A DNA stretch of 64,000 bases from Aradus depressus (lineage: Eukaryota > Arthropoda > Insecta > Hemiptera > Aradidae), in NCBI GenBank assembly GCA_963662175.1, contig OY759224.1:34295489-34359488 (forward strand). Direction: 5' to 3'. The notes beneath the pieces were generated by a model. It saw only the letters and a list, made by a program, of their open reading frames with translations. It had not been told where the DNA came from and ran no database searches. Shown piece by piece: positions 63,060-64,000 of the stretch (its first letter is position 1; every line of letters begins with the position of its first letter). The position numbers and the translations under genes were made by a program.

Positions 63060-64000
63060 TCATGACAATCCGATTACCCTTCAATGATTCAGCATTATTT
63101 TTATGCTTAGCCCCCCTCCCAAATTTTTAAAATGTCACATAGTGTATTTTTTTATTTGACCATCAAGAATACTACATGTGAAATTTCGTGACAATCCGAT
63201 CATCCGTTAGCGACCTATCATTATCTTCAAATTTAGGCCTACCCCCATAACCCCCCTCCCGTTCACAATTTTTTGACGTCACACACCCTATTTTTCTATT
63301 TGGCCTTTATGAATACTTCATGTGAAATTTCGTGACAATCCGATCATCCGTTAATGACTTATCACTATACTTATACTTAAGCCCCCATCAACCCACCCTC
63401 CCGTTCAAAATTTTGTGACATATACACCGTATATTTCTATTTGGCTTTTAAGAATACTACATGTGAAATTCCATGACAATACGACCAACCGTTATTGAGC
63501 TAGCACTATATTTATACTTAAGTCCCCCCGCCACTACCCCCCCTCCCGTACAAAATTTTGAGCCGTTACATCGCCTATTTTTTTATTTGGTCTTCAGGAA
63601 TACTACAAGTGAAACTTTGTGACAATTCGATCAACCGTTAATGAGCTAGCTCTATATTTATACTTAGGCCCCCCCACAACCCCCCCTCCCGTTCAAAACT
63701 TTGGGACGCCACACACCTTATTTTTCTATTTGGCCTTCAGGAATACTCCATGTGAAATTTCGTGACAATCCGACCAACCGTTAAAGAATTAGCTCTATAT
63801 TTATACTTAGGCCCCCCCACAACCCCCCTCCCGTTCAAAACTTTGGGACGCCACACACCTTTTTTTCCTATTTGGCTTTTAAAAATACTACGTGAAATTT
63901 CATGACGATTCGCCCATTAGTTAATGAGTTAGCTCTATATTTATACTTAGGCCCCCCCACAACCCCCCCTCCCGTTCAAAACTTTGGGTCACCACACACC
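63060..64000 (+). repeat. 142-bp tandem repeats of the second Helitron
   Basis: Same units as at 59346-60620, cut by the window end. Confidence 0.9.

Larger units (their letters stand above)
61839..64000 (-). mobile_element. second minisatellite-bearing Helitron, runs off the window
   Basis: Minus-strand 3' end: CCCGGGCAACGCCGGGTATA and ACTGC, with the terminal CTAG changed (GCTATAG). The subterminal block CTTATTCCGTATGAATAATT, old minisatellite units (61975-63050) and 142-bp repeats (63060 on) follow in the same order as in 49481-60766 but without the homogeneous core. The 5' end lies beyond 64000. Confidence 0.82.

Overview
This is a repeat-dominated, AT-rich window from a eukaryotic nuclear genome, almost certainly an arthropod and most likely an insect. 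Grounds: GT..AG splice signals, tRNA-derived SINEs, Jockey-type LINEs, a GIY-YIG Penelope-like element, PIF/Harbinger, hAT, Tigger and Helitron elements, very long tandem arrays, and one recognisable host gene (TATDN1) of animal type. No bacterial operon or CRISPR array is present. One assembly gap of 200 N lies at 19758-19957. The species cannot be named from the sequence.

Layout. 1-6450: the only host gene region. A symmetrical phase-1 exon (614-715) may splice over a Harbinger element (775-2193) to an acceptor at 2997, and TATDN1 is an intronless 305-codon frame at 3096-4013. 6450-13800: nested SINE fragments, MITEs, Penelope ends and a deleted Tigger element (11984-13096). 14561-16480: exactly 24 copies of an 80-bp satellite. 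16500-24220: dispersed repeat family 'DR-A', MITE-D copies, a gap, and two hAT elements with exact 8-bp target duplications, one of them part of a three-level nest (Tigger-like MITE inside hAT inside SINE). 25290-31050: Jockey and RTE-like LINE 3' ends and a 5'-truncated Penelope-like element with an intact reverse transcriptase/GIY-YIG frame. 31050-43560: SINEs, two copies of a long-inverted-repeat element (one carrying a nested LINE piece) and LINE tails. 44000-49300: a short Helitron, a hAT MITE, and broken transposon genes. 49481-60766: an 11.3-kb element with Helitron termini, filled by a 66/65-bp higher-order minisatellite. 61839 to the end: a second, related Helitron-like copy running off the window.

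How the parts relate. Nearly everything outside TATDN1 is mobile DNA. The SINEs carry tRNA-like heads and must borrow LINE machinery, the short hAT, Tigger and Harbinger derivatives have lost catalytic coding, and the Penelope element and two LTR-like fragments carry hammerhead-ribozyme-like folds. The 22-codon periodicity of the Helitron minisatellite keeps a minus-strand frame open, but I treat it as non-coding unless transcripts are shown.

Most interesting observations: two covarying hammerhead-like folds in Penelope ends; the (66-bp)n + 65-bp higher-order array inside a Helitron; a strand-asymmetric hairpin at 18918-18979; and a possible dicistronic arrangement upstream of TATDN1.
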